Source: Oligella sp050920755
Lineage (GTDB): Bacteria > Pseudomonadota > Gammaproteobacteria > Burkholderiales > Burkholderiaceae_B
Direction of reading: 5' to 3'
Length of the DNA: 64,000 nucleotides
Assembly: GCF_050920755.1 (NCBI RefSeq)
Contig: NZ_CP158480.1
Span: forward strand, 868,001 to 932,000
This document shows positions 26,279 to 35,332 of the stretch, one piece after another. The notes under the pieces are model-generated. The model made no database searches. It saw only the letters and a program-made list of their open reading frames with translations, and had not been told where the DNA came from. How positions within the stretch are numbered: the first letter of the stretch is position 1; each line of letters opens with the position of its first letter. Both the position numbers and the translations under genes were made by a program.

Positions 26279-27667
26279 TTAATTATTATGCGTCATGTCA
26301 ATCGGCACAATATATTTATCAAACTCTTCATTAGTTAAATAGCCGAGTGCTAAGGCGGACTCACGTAAACTTAATTTCTCTTTGTGAGCTTTTTTAGCGA
26401 TTTCAGCCGCTTTGTCGTAGCCGATATGCTTATTTAAAGCAGTAACCAGCATCAGGTTTTTTTCAAGGTTTTGATTGATTCTTTCCGGTTCCGGCTCAAT
26501 GCCGACGGCGCAATGATCATTAAATGCCAGTACGGAATCGGCTAAAAGCTGAATACTTTCCAGTACGTTGTGAACCATCACGGGCTTATAAACGTTTAAC
26601 TGGAAGTTACCTTGGCTATTGGCAAACGCCACGGCAGTGTCATTTCCGAAAACCTGTACACACACCATGGTAAGGGCTTCAGCCTGAGTAGGATTCACCT
26701 TACCCGGCATAATGGATGAACCCGGCTCGTTTTCCGGAATGGTGATTTCACCGATACCGCAACGAGGACCGCTAGCTAACCAACGCACATCATTGGCCAT
26801 TTTCATAAGACCGGTAGCCAGTGTACGTAGGGCGGCAGAGGTCGAAGTCAAGGCATCATGAGCGGATAGCGCAAAGAATTTATTGTCGGCACTACGGAAA
26901 GGTGCGCCGGTTGCTTCGGCAATTTTAGCGGCACATCGATCGCCGAATTTAGGGTGGGCATTAAGACCGGTTCCGACGGCAGTACCACCAATGGCTAAAT
27001 CATATAAACCATCCATATTGCGCTCAATCAATGCCACTCCATAATCGATTTGAGCAACCCAGCTGGAAATTTCCTGTCCCAAAGTGATGGGCGTTGCATC
27101 TTGTAAATGAGTGCGGCCGGTTTTAACAATGTCTTTGTAGTTCTCGGCTTTGCTAGCGAGGGTGTCACGTAACACTTTAATCGCCGGGAAGAGCTTTTCC
27201 TTAAGTTCTAAGACGGTCGCTATATACATGGCAGTGGGGAAGGTGTCATTAGAAGATTGACCACGGTTCACGTGGTCATTAGGATGCACCGGTTTTTTGG
27301 AGCCCATGGTGCCACCGGCTATTTCAATGGCACGGTTTGAAATGACCTCGTTGGCGTTCATATTAGACTGGGTGCCTGAACCCGTTTGAAATACCACTAA
27401 GGGGAAGTGCGCATCTAATTTACCATCAATCACTTCATCCGCAGCCCGTACAATCAGCTTGGCTACATCATCGGCAATCTCACCTAATTCACCGTTTGCC
27501 AGTGCAGCGGATTTTTTAAGAATACCTAAAGCGCGGATCATCGTGCGACCCCACTTAAAGCGCTCAACACCAATCGGGAAATTTTGGGTGGAACGCTGCG
27601 TTTGAGCACCCCAATACTTATCCTCAGGTACTTCGATACTGCCCATTGAATCGGTTTCAATTCTCAT
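26279..27667 (-). CDS. fumC: Class II fumarate hydratase
   Basis: FumC hydrates fumarate to malate in the TCA cycle without an iron-sulfur cluster. The 462-residue protein has the family N-terminus (ETDSMGSIEVPEDKYWGAQTQRS) and the active-site strings SSNDTFPTAM and TGRTHLQDATPITLGQE. The fumarase/aspartase signature is GSSIMPGKVNP. Aspartase shares these, but the overall similarity fits FumC. It is a single gene with a 380-base upstream region that contains a motif shared with the first maeB. Confidence 0.97.
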   Translation of the reverse strand: MRIETDSMGSIEVPEDKYWGAQTQRSTQNFPIGVERFKWGRTMIRALGILKKSAALANGELGEIADDVAKLIVRAADEVIDGKLDAHFPLVVFQTGSGTQSNMNANEVISNRAIEIAGGTMGSKKPVHPNDHVNRGQSSNDTFPTAMYIATVLELKEKLFPAIKVLRDTLASKAENYKDIVKTGRTHLQDATPITLGQEISSWVAQIDYGVALIERNMDGLYDLAIGGTAVGTGLNAHPKFGDRCAAKIAEATGAPFRSADNKFFALSAHDALTSTSAALRTLATGLMKMANDVRWLASGPRCGIGEITIPENEPGSSIMPGKVNPTQAEALTMVCVQVFGNDTAVAFANSQGNFQLNVYKPVMVHNVLESIQLLADSVLAFNDHCAVGIEPEPERINQNLEKNLMLVTALNKHIGYDKAAEIAKKAHKEKLSLRESALALGYLTNEEFDKYIVPIDMTHNN

Positions 27668-27698
27668 GCTTAACCTCGCTATATTTAGGATTGAAGAA

Positions 27699-27711
27699 GT
27701 ATACTAATACT
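27699..27711 (-). promoter_or_regulatory. 13-base motif shared with the maeB upstream region
   Basis: On the minus strand this reads AGTATTAGTATAC, identical to 17741-17753 upstream of maeB and in the same orientation toward its gene. Just upstream lies GTACAC, making a GTACAC...GTATAC arrangement. It may be an operator overlapping the fumC promoter. Confidence 0.4.
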
Positions 27712-27845
27712 TACTAGTGTACACCTCCAAAAGAGAATAGTAATCAATACCGGCTAAAGAAAAGGGTCAAAGTTGTCGATTGACTTATTAATTAATTATT
27801 AGTGATATCCCTAGATGAAATGTAATAAAAAATAACGTATAGTAA

Positions 27846-28020
27846 AAAGCATGCAGGTGAGGAGACGCGCTCTGCATGAGCAGAAATCCCAATCGAAGTA
27901 TTTTGGGTCTGTGTTACTGAACTATAAATGACACGAAGTACGTGACAGCTTCAATACACTTAGTAACACTGTACAATAAAAATAGACCAAAAGGCGGATT
28001 CATTATGAGTCCGCCTTTAC
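27846..28020. ncRNA. Structured intergenic region, candidate small RNA (strand uncertain)
   Basis: Between fumC and the Smr gene lie several strong inverted repeats. CATGCAG (7 bp) pairs with CTGCATG around 27850-27879. CCCAA pairs with TTGGG near 27890-27908. GTGTTACT pairs with AGTAACAC (about 27912 to 27969) around an inner CACG/CGTG. On the minus strand the first hairpin is followed by CTTTTT, a proper terminator; on the plus strand the 28 kb hairpin could end a transcript started at a TATAGT box (27838-27843). No known RNA family was recognised, and no open reading frame explains the structure. Confidence 0.4.
27988..28018 (-). terminator. Strong terminator after the Smr-domain gene
   Basis: A 13-bp stem with one G-T pair (27990-28002 with 28006-28018) has a 3-base loop and T-rich sequence on both sides. 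It ends the trxB-smr transcript and could also work on the plus strand. Confidence 0.75.
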
Positions 28021-28047
28021 CTTTTTCAGCACGTCAGTTTTTGTCGA

Positions 28048-28806
28048 TTAGCGACTTTTTAACAGCACTAACACCGCACCGGCACCACCGATATTTTCCG
28101 GGGCAGGGACATAGGCAGTAACTGCGTTTAAATCACGCAGCCAGCTACGTACCGCATCCTTAAGCACGGGCTTATTGTCTTTGGAACCATAGCCTTGACC
28201 ATGAATTACGCAGACACAGCGCACGCTGTGCTCTATACAGGTCTGCATAAAGCGGTCAAAGCGTTCACCCGCCTCATCAAGATTAGAACCATGTAGATCA
28301 AGGCTGGCTTCAACCGGCCATTGACCACGTTGTAACTTCTTGATCACATCTGCACCATCGGCATGGCGTAAAAAGATACCCTCATCCTGTTGTGCCACGC
28401 GCTTGACAAAGCGCGCCAGCTCATCCTTGGCGGCGGCCTGAGCGTGAGCCGGAAGATGGCTTGACGATGCTGTGCGTCTACGCTCCGGCGCAACGATTGC
28501 CTTACCCTCGGCTTGAGCGCGCTTTTGCTTAAAAAAAGCCGTTTCACGGGCGGTGCTGATCGGTGCCGTCGCCTCAATGCGATTACTCTCAGCCAGGCGC
28601 TTGGTGCCGCGGATTGATGCAAGGAAAATCTTTCGATCCTCATCGGTTACTGCCATCCCCGGTCGTTGCTGCTTTTTTAGGGCAGCTTCAGCGGCTTTTT
28701 TCTGCGCTATGCGCTCCTTGCTCAGTTGCTTACTGAGCTTTTTTAAGTCCTGTAGCGAGCCTTTAAGATTAGTTTTCACCTTCTGTATCCAACCAACGCT
28801 GTGCAT
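28048..28806 (-). CDS. Smr/MutS2-domain protein
   Basis: The 252-residue protein has a basic, coiled-coil-like N-terminal half (LKKLSKQLSKERIAQKKAAEAALKKQQ). A C-terminal Smr domain lies at about 165-250 with LDLHGSNLDEA, CVIHGQGYGS and a final VLVLLKSR strand. Smr domains bind and often nick branched DNA or cleave RNA; the LDLH and HGxG motifs are both present. It overlaps the end of trxB by 38 bases from the ATG at 28806. A GTG at 28779 would shorten the N-terminus by nine residues. Confidence 0.88.
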   Translation of the reverse strand: MHSVGWIQKVKTNLKGSLQDLKKLSKQLSKERIAQKKAAEAALKKQQRPGMAVTDEDRKIFLASIRGTKRLAESNRIEATAPISTARETAFFKQKRAQAEGKAIVAPERRRTASSSHLPAHAQAAAKDELARFVKRVAQQDEGIFLRHADGADVIKKLQRGQWPVEASLDLHGSNLDEAGERFDRFMQTCIEHSVRCVCVIHGQGYGSKDNKPVLKDAVRSWLRDLNAVTAYVPAPENIGGAGAVLVLLKSR

Positions 28807-29734
28807 CTAGGGCTGCCATGCAACCAGTGCCGGCACTTGTAATTGCCTGTCTGTAAATATTATCGGCTACATCACCGGCTGCAAAAACACCCGGCACCGA
28901 GGTCATGGTAAGCAACTGAGGATCAGTTCTGGTCATAATAAAACCGCCATCCATCGCTAATTGACCTTCAAAAATATCGGTATTAGGATGATGACCGATG
29001 GAGATAAAGGCACCGTTAACGGATAGCTCCTTGGTTTCACCACTTTGTGTGTTTTTTAAGCGAACGCCGGTGACGCCGTCGTTTTTATTACCCAAAACCT
29101 CGTCAAGGGTATGGAATAGCTCTAATTTGATATTGCCATTTTTGACTTTATCCATTAACTTATCCACCAAAATAGGTTCTGCACGGAATTGGTCGCGACG
29201 GTGAACCAGAGTGACGGTGGCGCAGATATTTGATAGATACAGTGCCTCTTCGACGGCTGTATTACCACCGCCGACTACAATCACATCCTGATTGCGATAG
29301 AAGAAGCCGTCACAGGTAGCACAAGCCGATACGCCTTGTCCCATATAAGCCTGTTCGCTCTCGAGACCGAGATACTTCGCTGATGCGCCGGTGGCAATAA
29401 TTAAGCTGTCACACGAATACTCATTGCCCATGTTAGAGTACAGCTTAAACGGGCGCTCGGATAAATCGACCCGATCAATCTGGTCAAAGACGATTTGCGT
29501 GTTAAAACGCTCAGCGTGCTTAAGAAAACGGCTCATCAACTCAGGACCGGTAACACCGTCCCAGTCGGCCGGCCAGTTATCAACATCGGTGGTGGTCATT
29601 AATTGACCGCCTTGAGCATGGCCTGTGATTAGCATGGGTTGCAGATTGGCTCTGGCTGCATAGACGGCTGCTGTATAGCCCGCCGGACCGGAACCTAAGA
29701 TAATTACTTTGGCATGATTGTCGCTTTTCATCAT
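28769..29734 (-). CDS. trxB: Thioredoxin reductase
   Basis: TrxB reduces thioredoxin with NADPH through FAD and a redox disulfide. From the ATG at 29734 the protein has 321 residues. A GTG nine bases upstream and an ATG three bases downstream are alternatives. FAD binding is shown by IILGSGPAGYTAAVYAARA, NADPH binding by VVGGGNTAVEEALYL, and the active-site pair by C138-A-T-C141 in ACATCDGFF. FAAGDVADNIYRQAITSAGTGC is the second FAD motif. It overlaps the Smr gene and is divergent from ftsK. Confidence 0.96.
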   Translation of the reverse strand: MMKSDNHAKVIILGSGPAGYTAAVYAARANLQPMLITGHAQGGQLMTTTDVDNWPADWDGVTGPELMSRFLKHAERFNTQIVFDQIDRVDLSERPFKLYSNMGNEYSCDSLIIATGASAKYLGLESEQAYMGQGVSACATCDGFFYRNQDVIVVGGGNTAVEEALYLSNICATVTLVHRRDQFRAEPILVDKLMDKVKNGNIKLELFHTLDEVLGNKNDGVTGVRLKNTQSGETKELSVNGAFISIGHHPNTDIFEGQLAMDGGFIMTRTDPQLLTMTSVPGVFAAGDVADNIYRQAITSAGTGCMAALDAQRWLDTEGEN

Positions 29735-29788
29735 TAATATCACTAAACTTAATTTTTACAAAAATCGTTGTAAGTCCAATTATAATAT

Positions 29789-32299
29789 ATGGCTATGGCT
29801 AAAACTTCTAAAACCCCTTATATTGGTCGCGGTAAGCGTAATGTCCGCATGCGATCCCCTGAGCAAGTACTGATGAACTCACGCTTTATGATGATGTTGC
29901 GAGAGGCGCGTTGGGTACTGTATTTGATTGCTGCTGTATCCTTGGCAGTGATGCTGTTTACATGGCATGCCACTGATCCGGGTTGGGTCAGCACGTCCGG
30001 TGGTGATGAAATTCAAAATGCTTTCGGTGCTTTCGGTGCTTATTTTTCAAGTATCTTATTATATTTATTGGGATTTTCCGCTTGGTGGTTAGTGGTGCTT
30101 TGTCTGCAGCGTTTATTCGTTGGCTATAGAACGCTGATGAGTCGCTTTGCGAATCTAGATCCGGCGCATGTCTTACCCGGTATCAAATGGCATATACCGA
30201 TTGGTTTTGTTATGCTTTTATTAGGTTCCATTGGTTTGGAAAGTACTCAGTTACAGAGCTTTGGCGAGCAGTTGCCGGGGCATGCGGGCGGTGTGTTGGG
30301 GGCTTTGTTCTCAGGGCTTTTAATTCGTAATATCGGCAGTACACCGGCGCTTTTCGTGATGGCGGCGATGTTCTTCTTCGGTTTTAGTCTGTTCTTTAAT
30401 TTCTCTTGGCTCAATCTTTCCGAGCGTTTGGGTAGTGTCATTTCCGGCCTCTTTATTAAGCTTGATCGTTTACGCTCTGAGCGCATTGATCGTCGTATCG
30501 GTGAGGCAGCACAAGAGGAGATGGATGAGCAGATTACAGCGCACAAGGAGCAGTTACCGCCTGCCGATCGCCCATTAAAAATCGAACCGCCGATTAAAGC
30601 TTTCCCGATCTCTGCGAAAGCAATCGAAGCGAAGCAGGCAAAATTATTTGATACGAAGCCTGAGCCCGTGTTGGCAGCGGATGAGTCTGAAGAAGCTGTG
30701 ACCATCGTCTCTGATAGTGGTAATGAAAGTAGCAAAGTATCCGGTCAAGCTGCGATCAAGGCGGCTCCTAAGTCCGCTCCTAAGTTTATTCCCGGCGGTG
30801 ATTTGCCGGGTTTAGAATTACTGGATCCTGCCGATGAATTTGTTGAGCCGGTAGGGGAGGATACGATTGAGTATAACTCGCGCCTGATTGAGAAAAAGCT
30901 GAGCGATTTTAATGTGCAGGTAGAGGTTGTGGCCGCTCAAGCGGGTCCGGTGATTACACGCTATGAGATTGAGCCGGCCTCGGGGGTTAAGGGTGTACAA
31001 ATTGTTAATCTCAGCAAGGACTTGGCTCGTGCTTTGAGTATGGTGCGCTTGCGGGTGGTTGAAACCATTCCCGGTAAAAACCTCATGGGTATTGAATTAC
31101 CTAATCCGCGTCGCCAAATTGTCCGCTTAGCCGAGATCATCGGTTCTCAGGTTTATGAGAAAAGTAAATCATTGCTGACAGTAGCTTTGGGCAAGGACAT
31201 TGCCGGTAACCCGATCGTGGCTGACTTGGCTAAAATGCCGCATCTATTGGTTGCAGGTACTACCGGTTCCGGTAAGTCGGTCGGTATTAATGCGATGATC
31301 TTGTCTTTATTGTATAAATCCGATCCCTCGGAAGTGCGCCTGATTCTGATTGACCCTAAAATGCTCGAGATGAGTGTTTATGAAGGTATCGGTCATTTAT
31401 TGGCGCCGGTAGTGACGGATATGCGTCAAGCCAGTAATGCACTGAATTGGTGCGTGGGCGAGATGGAAAAGCGCTACAAACTTATGAGTAAAATGGGCGT
31501 GCGTAATATTGCCGGCTTTAATAGCAAAATTAAGGAGGCCGAAGCGCGCGGTGAGACCATTGATAATCCTTTCAGTTTGACGCCGGATTCACCTGAGCCT
31601 TTAAAAACCTTACCGATGATTGTCGTAATTATCGATGAGCTGGCTGATTTGATGATGGTGCAGGGTAAAAAGATTGAGGAATTGATTGCCCGTCTGGCGC
31701 AAAAGGCGCGAGCAGCCGGTATTCACTTGATTCTGGCGACCCAGCGTCCGAGTGTGGATGTGATTACCGGTCTGATTAAGGCAAATATCCCGACCCGTAT
31801 TGCATTCCAGGTATCATCCAAGGTGGACTCACGGACGATTTTGGATCAGATGGGGGCGGAGTCACTCTTAGGAATGGGTGATATGCTTTATATGCCGCCG
31901 GGATCCGGCCTGCCACAGCGTGTCCATGGCGCCTTTGTGTCGGATGACGAAGTGCATCGTGTGGTTGAGTATCTTAAAGCCCAAGGGGAACCGGATTATG
32001 TGGACGGTGTCTTAGAAGGGGGTGTTGTCGGTGAGACGGGTGATGGTTTAGGCAGCGTGACCGGTTTTGCCGATAGTGAATCCGATCCGCTTTATGATCA
32101 GGCCGTGGATATTGTTCTACGTACCCGTCGTGCTTCTATTTCATCTGTACAGCGTCAATTACGTATCGGTTATAACCGCGCCGCCCGTTTGTTGGAACAA
32201 ATGGAGCACGCAGGTATTGTGTCACCGATGGGTGCAAATAACAGTCGCGAGATTTTAGCGCCGGTCAATACCGGTGCCGATGAAGAGACAGAGGCTTAA
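29789..32299 (+). CDS. ftsK: DNA translocase FtsK
   Basis: FtsK pumps chromosomal DNA at the septum and activates dimer resolution. The 836-residue protein starts with four membrane segments (about 40-205). A charged, variable linker (about 225-345) is followed by the motor, with Walker A TTGSGKSVGI at about 490-500 and Walker B VIIDELADLMM. The C-terminal winged-helix gamma domain (SDPLYDQAVDIVL...SISSVQRQLRIGYNRAARLLEQME) reads KOPS sites. It is much shorter than E. coli FtsK because the linker is short, as in many beta-proteobacteria. It is followed by lolA. Confidence 0.96.
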   Translation: MAMAKTSKTPYIGRGKRNVRMRSPEQVLMNSRFMMMLREARWVLYLIAAVSLAVMLFTWHATDPGWVSTSGGDEIQNAFGAFGAYFSSILLYLLGFSAWWLVVLCLQRLFVGYRTLMSRFANLDPAHVLPGIKWHIPIGFVMLLLGSIGLESTQLQSFGEQLPGHAGGVLGALFSGLLIRNIGSTPALFVMAAMFFFGFSLFFNFSWLNLSERLGSVISGLFIKLDRLRSERIDRRIGEAAQEEMDEQITAHKEQLPPADRPLKIEPPIKAFPISAKAIEAKQAKLFDTKPEPVLAADESEEAVTIVSDSGNESSKVSGQAAIKAAPKSAPKFIPGGDLPGLELLDPADEFVEPVGEDTIEYNSRLIEKKLSDFNVQVEVVAAQAGPVITRYEIEPASGVKGVQIVNLSKDLARALSMVRLRVVETIPGKNLMGIELPNPRRQIVRLAEIIGSQVYEKSKSLLTVALGKDIAGNPIVADLAKMPHLLVAGTTGSGKSVGINAMILSLLYKSDPSEVRLILIDPKMLEMSVYEGIGHLLAPVVTDMRQASNALNWCVGEMEKRYKLMSKMGVRNIAGFNSKIKEAEARGETIDNPFSLTPDSPEPLKTLPMIVVIIDELADLMMVQGKKIEELIARLAQKARAAGIHLILATQRPSVDVITGLIKANIPTRIAFQVSSKVDSRTILDQMGAESLLGMGDMLYMPPGSGLPQRVHGAFVSDDEVHRVVEYLKAQGEPDYVDGVLEGGVVGETGDGLGSVTGFADSESDPLYDQAVDIVLRTRRASISSVQRQLRIGYNRAARLLEQMEHAGIVSPMGANNSREILAPVNTGADEETEA

Positions 32300-32388
32300 A
32301 ATTACGCTTAGTTACTAATACTTCCGGTTTAAAGCGATTGTTCCTGTTAAAAATTGGGCTTGTTCACACTTTCCTAAAGGGTTTAGAA

Positions 32389-33117
32389 ATGAATAAATTA
32401 AATAGATTAAGCTTATCTCTGGCGTTGTTTTTAGCCTTAGGTAGTGGTGCGGCAATGGCCCAGTTCACAGTGAGTCCGGATACTTTTCAGGAGGGGGCCG
32501 GACAGGCGGTAGATTTAGGTGAGCTCCAGTTTACTAAAATTCCCGATGTGAAAAACACCACTAAAACGGATGCTAAGCAGCAGTTAAGCGATTTTGTTAA
32601 AAATATCAAATCGGCGACCGGTCAGTTTGCTCAACAGAGCGGTGGTGCGAATGGTCAAAAAACACAGTCGGGTACTTTCAGTTTTGAGCGTCCCGGCAAG
32701 TTTGTGTGGAATGTGACCAAGCCTTATGAGCAAAAAGTTATTTCCGATGGTCAACAAGTCTATCAATATGACCCGGATTTAGCGCAGGTTACTGTGCGTA
32801 ATGTTAAGGATTCCGTCGGTGCTTCGCCGGCTTCTATTCTTTTCGGTAACAGCAATTTAGATGATAGTTTCAGCGTTGAGGTTTTACCTGAGCGTGACGG
32901 TATGGTTTGGTTGCGAGCCACACCTAAGGTGGCCGACCAAGGCGTGGCCTTTATGGATATTGCTTTTGCTAATAATCTACCGGCAGAGTTACGCATTCGC
33001 GACTCCTTTGGTCAAACTACCACCATTAAACTTAGAAACTTCAAATCTAACGCCCGTATTCCGGCCAGCGAGTTTACTTTTAAAGCGCCCGCCGGTGTGG
33101 ACGTGGTTAATATGTAA
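32389..33117 (+). CDS. lolA: Outer-membrane lipoprotein carrier LolA
   Basis: LolA ferries lipoproteins from the LolCDE transporter to LolB across the periplasm. The ATG at 32389, behind AAAGGG, gives 242 residues with a clean signal peptide ending AAMA-Q. An upstream ATG would put 17 extra residues before the signal and is unlikely. The mature part shows the half-barrel pattern with GTFSFERPGKFVWNVTKPYEQKVISDGQ and QTTTIKLRNF. It sits in the conserved ftsK-lolA-rarA order. Confidence 0.95.
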   Translation: MNKLNRLSLSLALFLALGSGAAMAQFTVSPDTFQEGAGQAVDLGELQFTKIPDVKNTTKTDAKQQLSDFVKNIKSATGQFAQQSGGANGQKTQSGTFSFERPGKFVWNVTKPYEQKVISDGQQVYQYDPDLAQVTVRNVKDSVGASPASILFGNSNLDDSFSVEVLPERDGMVWLRATPKVADQGVAFMDIAFANNLPAELRIRDSFGQTTTIKLRNFKSNARIPASEFTFKAPAGVDVVNM

Positions 33118-33133
33118 TTAAAACGAGAAGGCA

Positions 33134-34501
33134 TTGTCCGATTTATTAAGTCAAGCATATTCTAATCTACATGCGCCCTTAGCTGAACAAATGCGCCCGA
33201 CTACTTTAAATGAGGTGGTTGGGCAGCAGCATTTATTGGGTGAGGGTAAGCCTCTACGTGTCGCCTTTGAGTCGGGTCGTCCGCATTCAATGGTGTTCTG
33301 GGGGCCGCCGGGTGTGGGTAAAACCACCTTGGCCCGCTTAATGGCAAATGGCTTTGATGCGCAGTTTATCGCTATTTCGGCTGTGTTGGGTGGTGTTAAA
33401 GATATCCGAGATGCGGTCGAAAAGGCAAAAATAGCGCAAAGCCAGGGTCGCAAGACCATTTTATTTGTGGATGAGGTGCACCGATTTAATAAGGCGCAGC
33501 AGGATGCTTTTTTACCCTATGTAGAGAGCGGTCTTTTTACTTTTATCGGTGCCACCACTGAAAATCCCTCCTTTGAGGTGAATTCGGCCTTATTGTCCCG
33601 AGCCCGTGTGTATGTGTTGGAGGCGATTAGTGAAGCGGATCTAAAGGAGTTATTGCAGCGAGCTTTGACTATTTATAACCGACGCATTCAAACGGCGGCG
33701 GATGAGACAGGCATTGAGACTAAGCTTATCCATATTGATGAGGTGGCTGTCGATCAGTTGGTGGCTTGGGCCGATGGTGATGCCCGTCGCTTAATTAATG
33801 TGGTTGAAGTGGTGCTGGAATCGGCAGAAAACGCCCACATCACTGAGATTAATAAATCTTGGCTGGAGCAGTCACTGCCTAAAAACCTACGCCGTTTTGA
33901 TAAGGGTGGGGATGCTTTTTACGACCAGATTAGTGCCTTGCACAAATCGGTACGAGGATCGGATCCGGATGCGGCATTGTATTGGTTTTGTCGCATGCTG
34001 GATGGTGGCGCCGATCCGCGTTATCTCTCCCGCCGTATTATCCGTATGGCTTGGGAGGATATTGGTTTAGCCGATCCGCGGGCCTTGCAAATTTGTAATG
34101 ACGCCGCTACGACCTATGAGCGTTTAGGTAGTCCGGAGGGTGAATTGGCGTTGGCGGAAGCGGTGATTTATCTCTCTATCGCGGCTAAGAGTAATGCCGC
34201 TTATATGGCTTATAATCGAGCCAAAGCCTTTGTACAAAATGATAAAAGTCGCCCGGTACCGGTGCATTTGCGTAATGCCCCCACCAAGTTGATGAAGGAG
34301 TTAGGGCATGGCAAGGCTTATCGTTATGCGCATGATGAACCGCATGGCTATGCCGCCGGTGAGCATTATTTGCCTGATGATATGGCCAATCCCGGTTGGT
34401 ATCAACCGGTCAATAGGGGCTTGGAAATTCGCATTGCCGAGAAAATGGCTTTTTTACGCGATTTAGATCGCCAATATAAAGCGGATAAGTCCAAGAATTA
34501 A
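33134..34501 (+). CDS. rarA: Replication-associated AAA+ ATPase RarA
   Basis: RarA (MgsA) is a clamp-loader-like ATPase that acts at stalled replication forks. The 455-residue protein starts at a TTG (33134), spaced correctly behind GAGAAGG, giving MSDLLSQAYSNLHAPLAEQMRPTT. Walker A is GPPGVGKTTLA and Walker B LFVDEVHRFNKAQQD. Sensor 1 is GATTENPSFEVNSALLSR, and the C-terminal tetramerisation domain includes GSDPDAALYWFCRMLDGGADP. It lies 16 bases after lolA, so ftsK-lolA-rarA may be one transcript. Confidence 0.96.
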   Translation: MSDLLSQAYSNLHAPLAEQMRPTTLNEVVGQQHLLGEGKPLRVAFESGRPHSMVFWGPPGVGKTTLARLMANGFDAQFIAISAVLGGVKDIRDAVEKAKIAQSQGRKTILFVDEVHRFNKAQQDAFLPYVESGLFTFIGATTENPSFEVNSALLSRARVYVLEAISEADLKELLQRALTIYNRRIQTAADETGIETKLIHIDEVAVDQLVAWADGDARRLINVVEVVLESAENAHITEINKSWLEQSLPKNLRRFDKGGDAFYDQISALHKSVRGSDPDAALYWFCRMLDGGADPRYLSRRIIRMAWEDIGLADPRALQICNDAATTYERLGSPEGELALAEAVIYLSIAAKSNAAYMAYNRAKAFVQNDKSRPVPVHLRNAPTKLMKELGHGKAYRYAHDEPHGYAAGEHYLPDDMANPGWYQPVNRGLEIRIAEKMAFLRDLDRQYKADKSKN

Positions 34502-34605
34502 CGCTTGTCCGTGTCTATTCTTAAGAACACTAGGATAGATCTTTTGTAAAATAAAAGTATAGGTAGAAAATCACTTCTATCGACGAGAATTAGAGCCTTA
34601 TATTT

Positions 34606-35166
34606 ATGATTAATTTCAGAAATCCCAAGATTCTGTCGTTGGCAGCACTATGCTTGTTGACGGCTTGTTCGGGTACGCCTAAGCAGCTGGGTAGCATCGA
34701 TCACGTTGTGCGTAAGAGTGTGCTGCGAGTCGCTTTTAATCCGGCCGATATTAAGCAGAGCAGTAGCTATTCACAACTGGTGGGGCGTGCTTTTATCAGC
34801 GATTATAAAAACTACGGTGAACGCACCGGGGCTTTAATAGATGTGATTTTAAATCCGGTTTCAGGTACCAGTACGCAGTGGTTTGAGGAGGTTTGTCGTC
34901 GCGGCCATGTGTTGGCCGGTCCGTTAAGTGAGGCTTATCGTTCTCGAATTCGTACGGTTAAGACCAATCAATATGGTCAGTTTGTGTTTACCGATGTACC
35001 CAGAGGGGATTACTATCTGTCTGCAAGGATGTATTGGCTGGATACTACGCCTTTTTCAGGGCCGGTTCAATATGGTGGCTTAGTGGCTAAAAAAATCAGT
35101 CTTAGAGACTCGATTGAAACCATTGATTTAAATGATAAGGATCGTTGCCAAGCTTATTATCATTAA
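34606..35166 (+). CDS. Hypothetical lipoprotein with a carboxypeptidase-regulatory-like fold
   Basis: The 186-residue protein has a lipoprotein signal ending LLTAC with the acylated cysteine at position 21, so it is anchored in the envelope. The string VKTNQYGQFVFTDVPRGDYYLSARMYW resembles the beta-sandwich of carboxypeptidase-regulatory-like or transthyretin-like domains. That is a guess from the T-x-x-x-G-x-F-x-F-x-x-V-P-x-G-x-Y pattern. Two cysteines (EEVCRRGH and DKDRCQAYYH) may pair. No known family is assigned. It is the first of three lipoproteins in a row, each separately spaced. Confidence 0.75.
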   Translation: MINFRNPKILSLAALCLLTACSGTPKQLGSIDHVVRKSVLRVAFNPADIKQSSSYSQLVGRAFISDYKNYGERTGALIDVILNPVSGTSTQWFEEVCRRGHVLAGPLSEAYRSRIRTVKTNQYGQFVFTDVPRGDYYLSARMYWLDTTPFSGPVQYGGLVAKKISLRDSIETIDLNDKDRCQAYYH

Positions 35167-35206
35167 TTGCATTAATCGCTATTAAAACCACGATACACAA
35201 AAATTA

Positions 35207-35235
35207 TTTTGCTTTTGGCGCCTTTCTTGTATAAT
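35207..35235 (+). promoter_or_regulatory. Likely sigma-70 promoter of the lipoprotein gene at 35333
   Basis: A perfect TATAAT (35230-35235) is preceded at a 17-base spacing by the weak -35 TTTTGC. It would leave a leader of about 90 bases. The strong -10 agrees with an abundant lipoprotein. Confidence 0.5.
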
Positions 35236-35332
35236 CCATCTTAATTCAAGTAAAGATTTAAGTTAACCGGCTAACTGGTTGAAATTTAAACTATTTTTTA
35301 AATTAATATAAAGCCTCAAAGAGGAATAATCT

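Noticed and set aside
27846..28020. tRNA or signal-recognition RNA in the fumC-Smr gap
   Set aside because: No T-loop consensus or acceptor end for a tRNA, and no SRP apical-loop consensus.
30247..30735. 162-codon open frame on the minus strand
   Set aside because: It is antisense to the ftsK linker, whose biased composition keeps the other strand open; no protein features were found.
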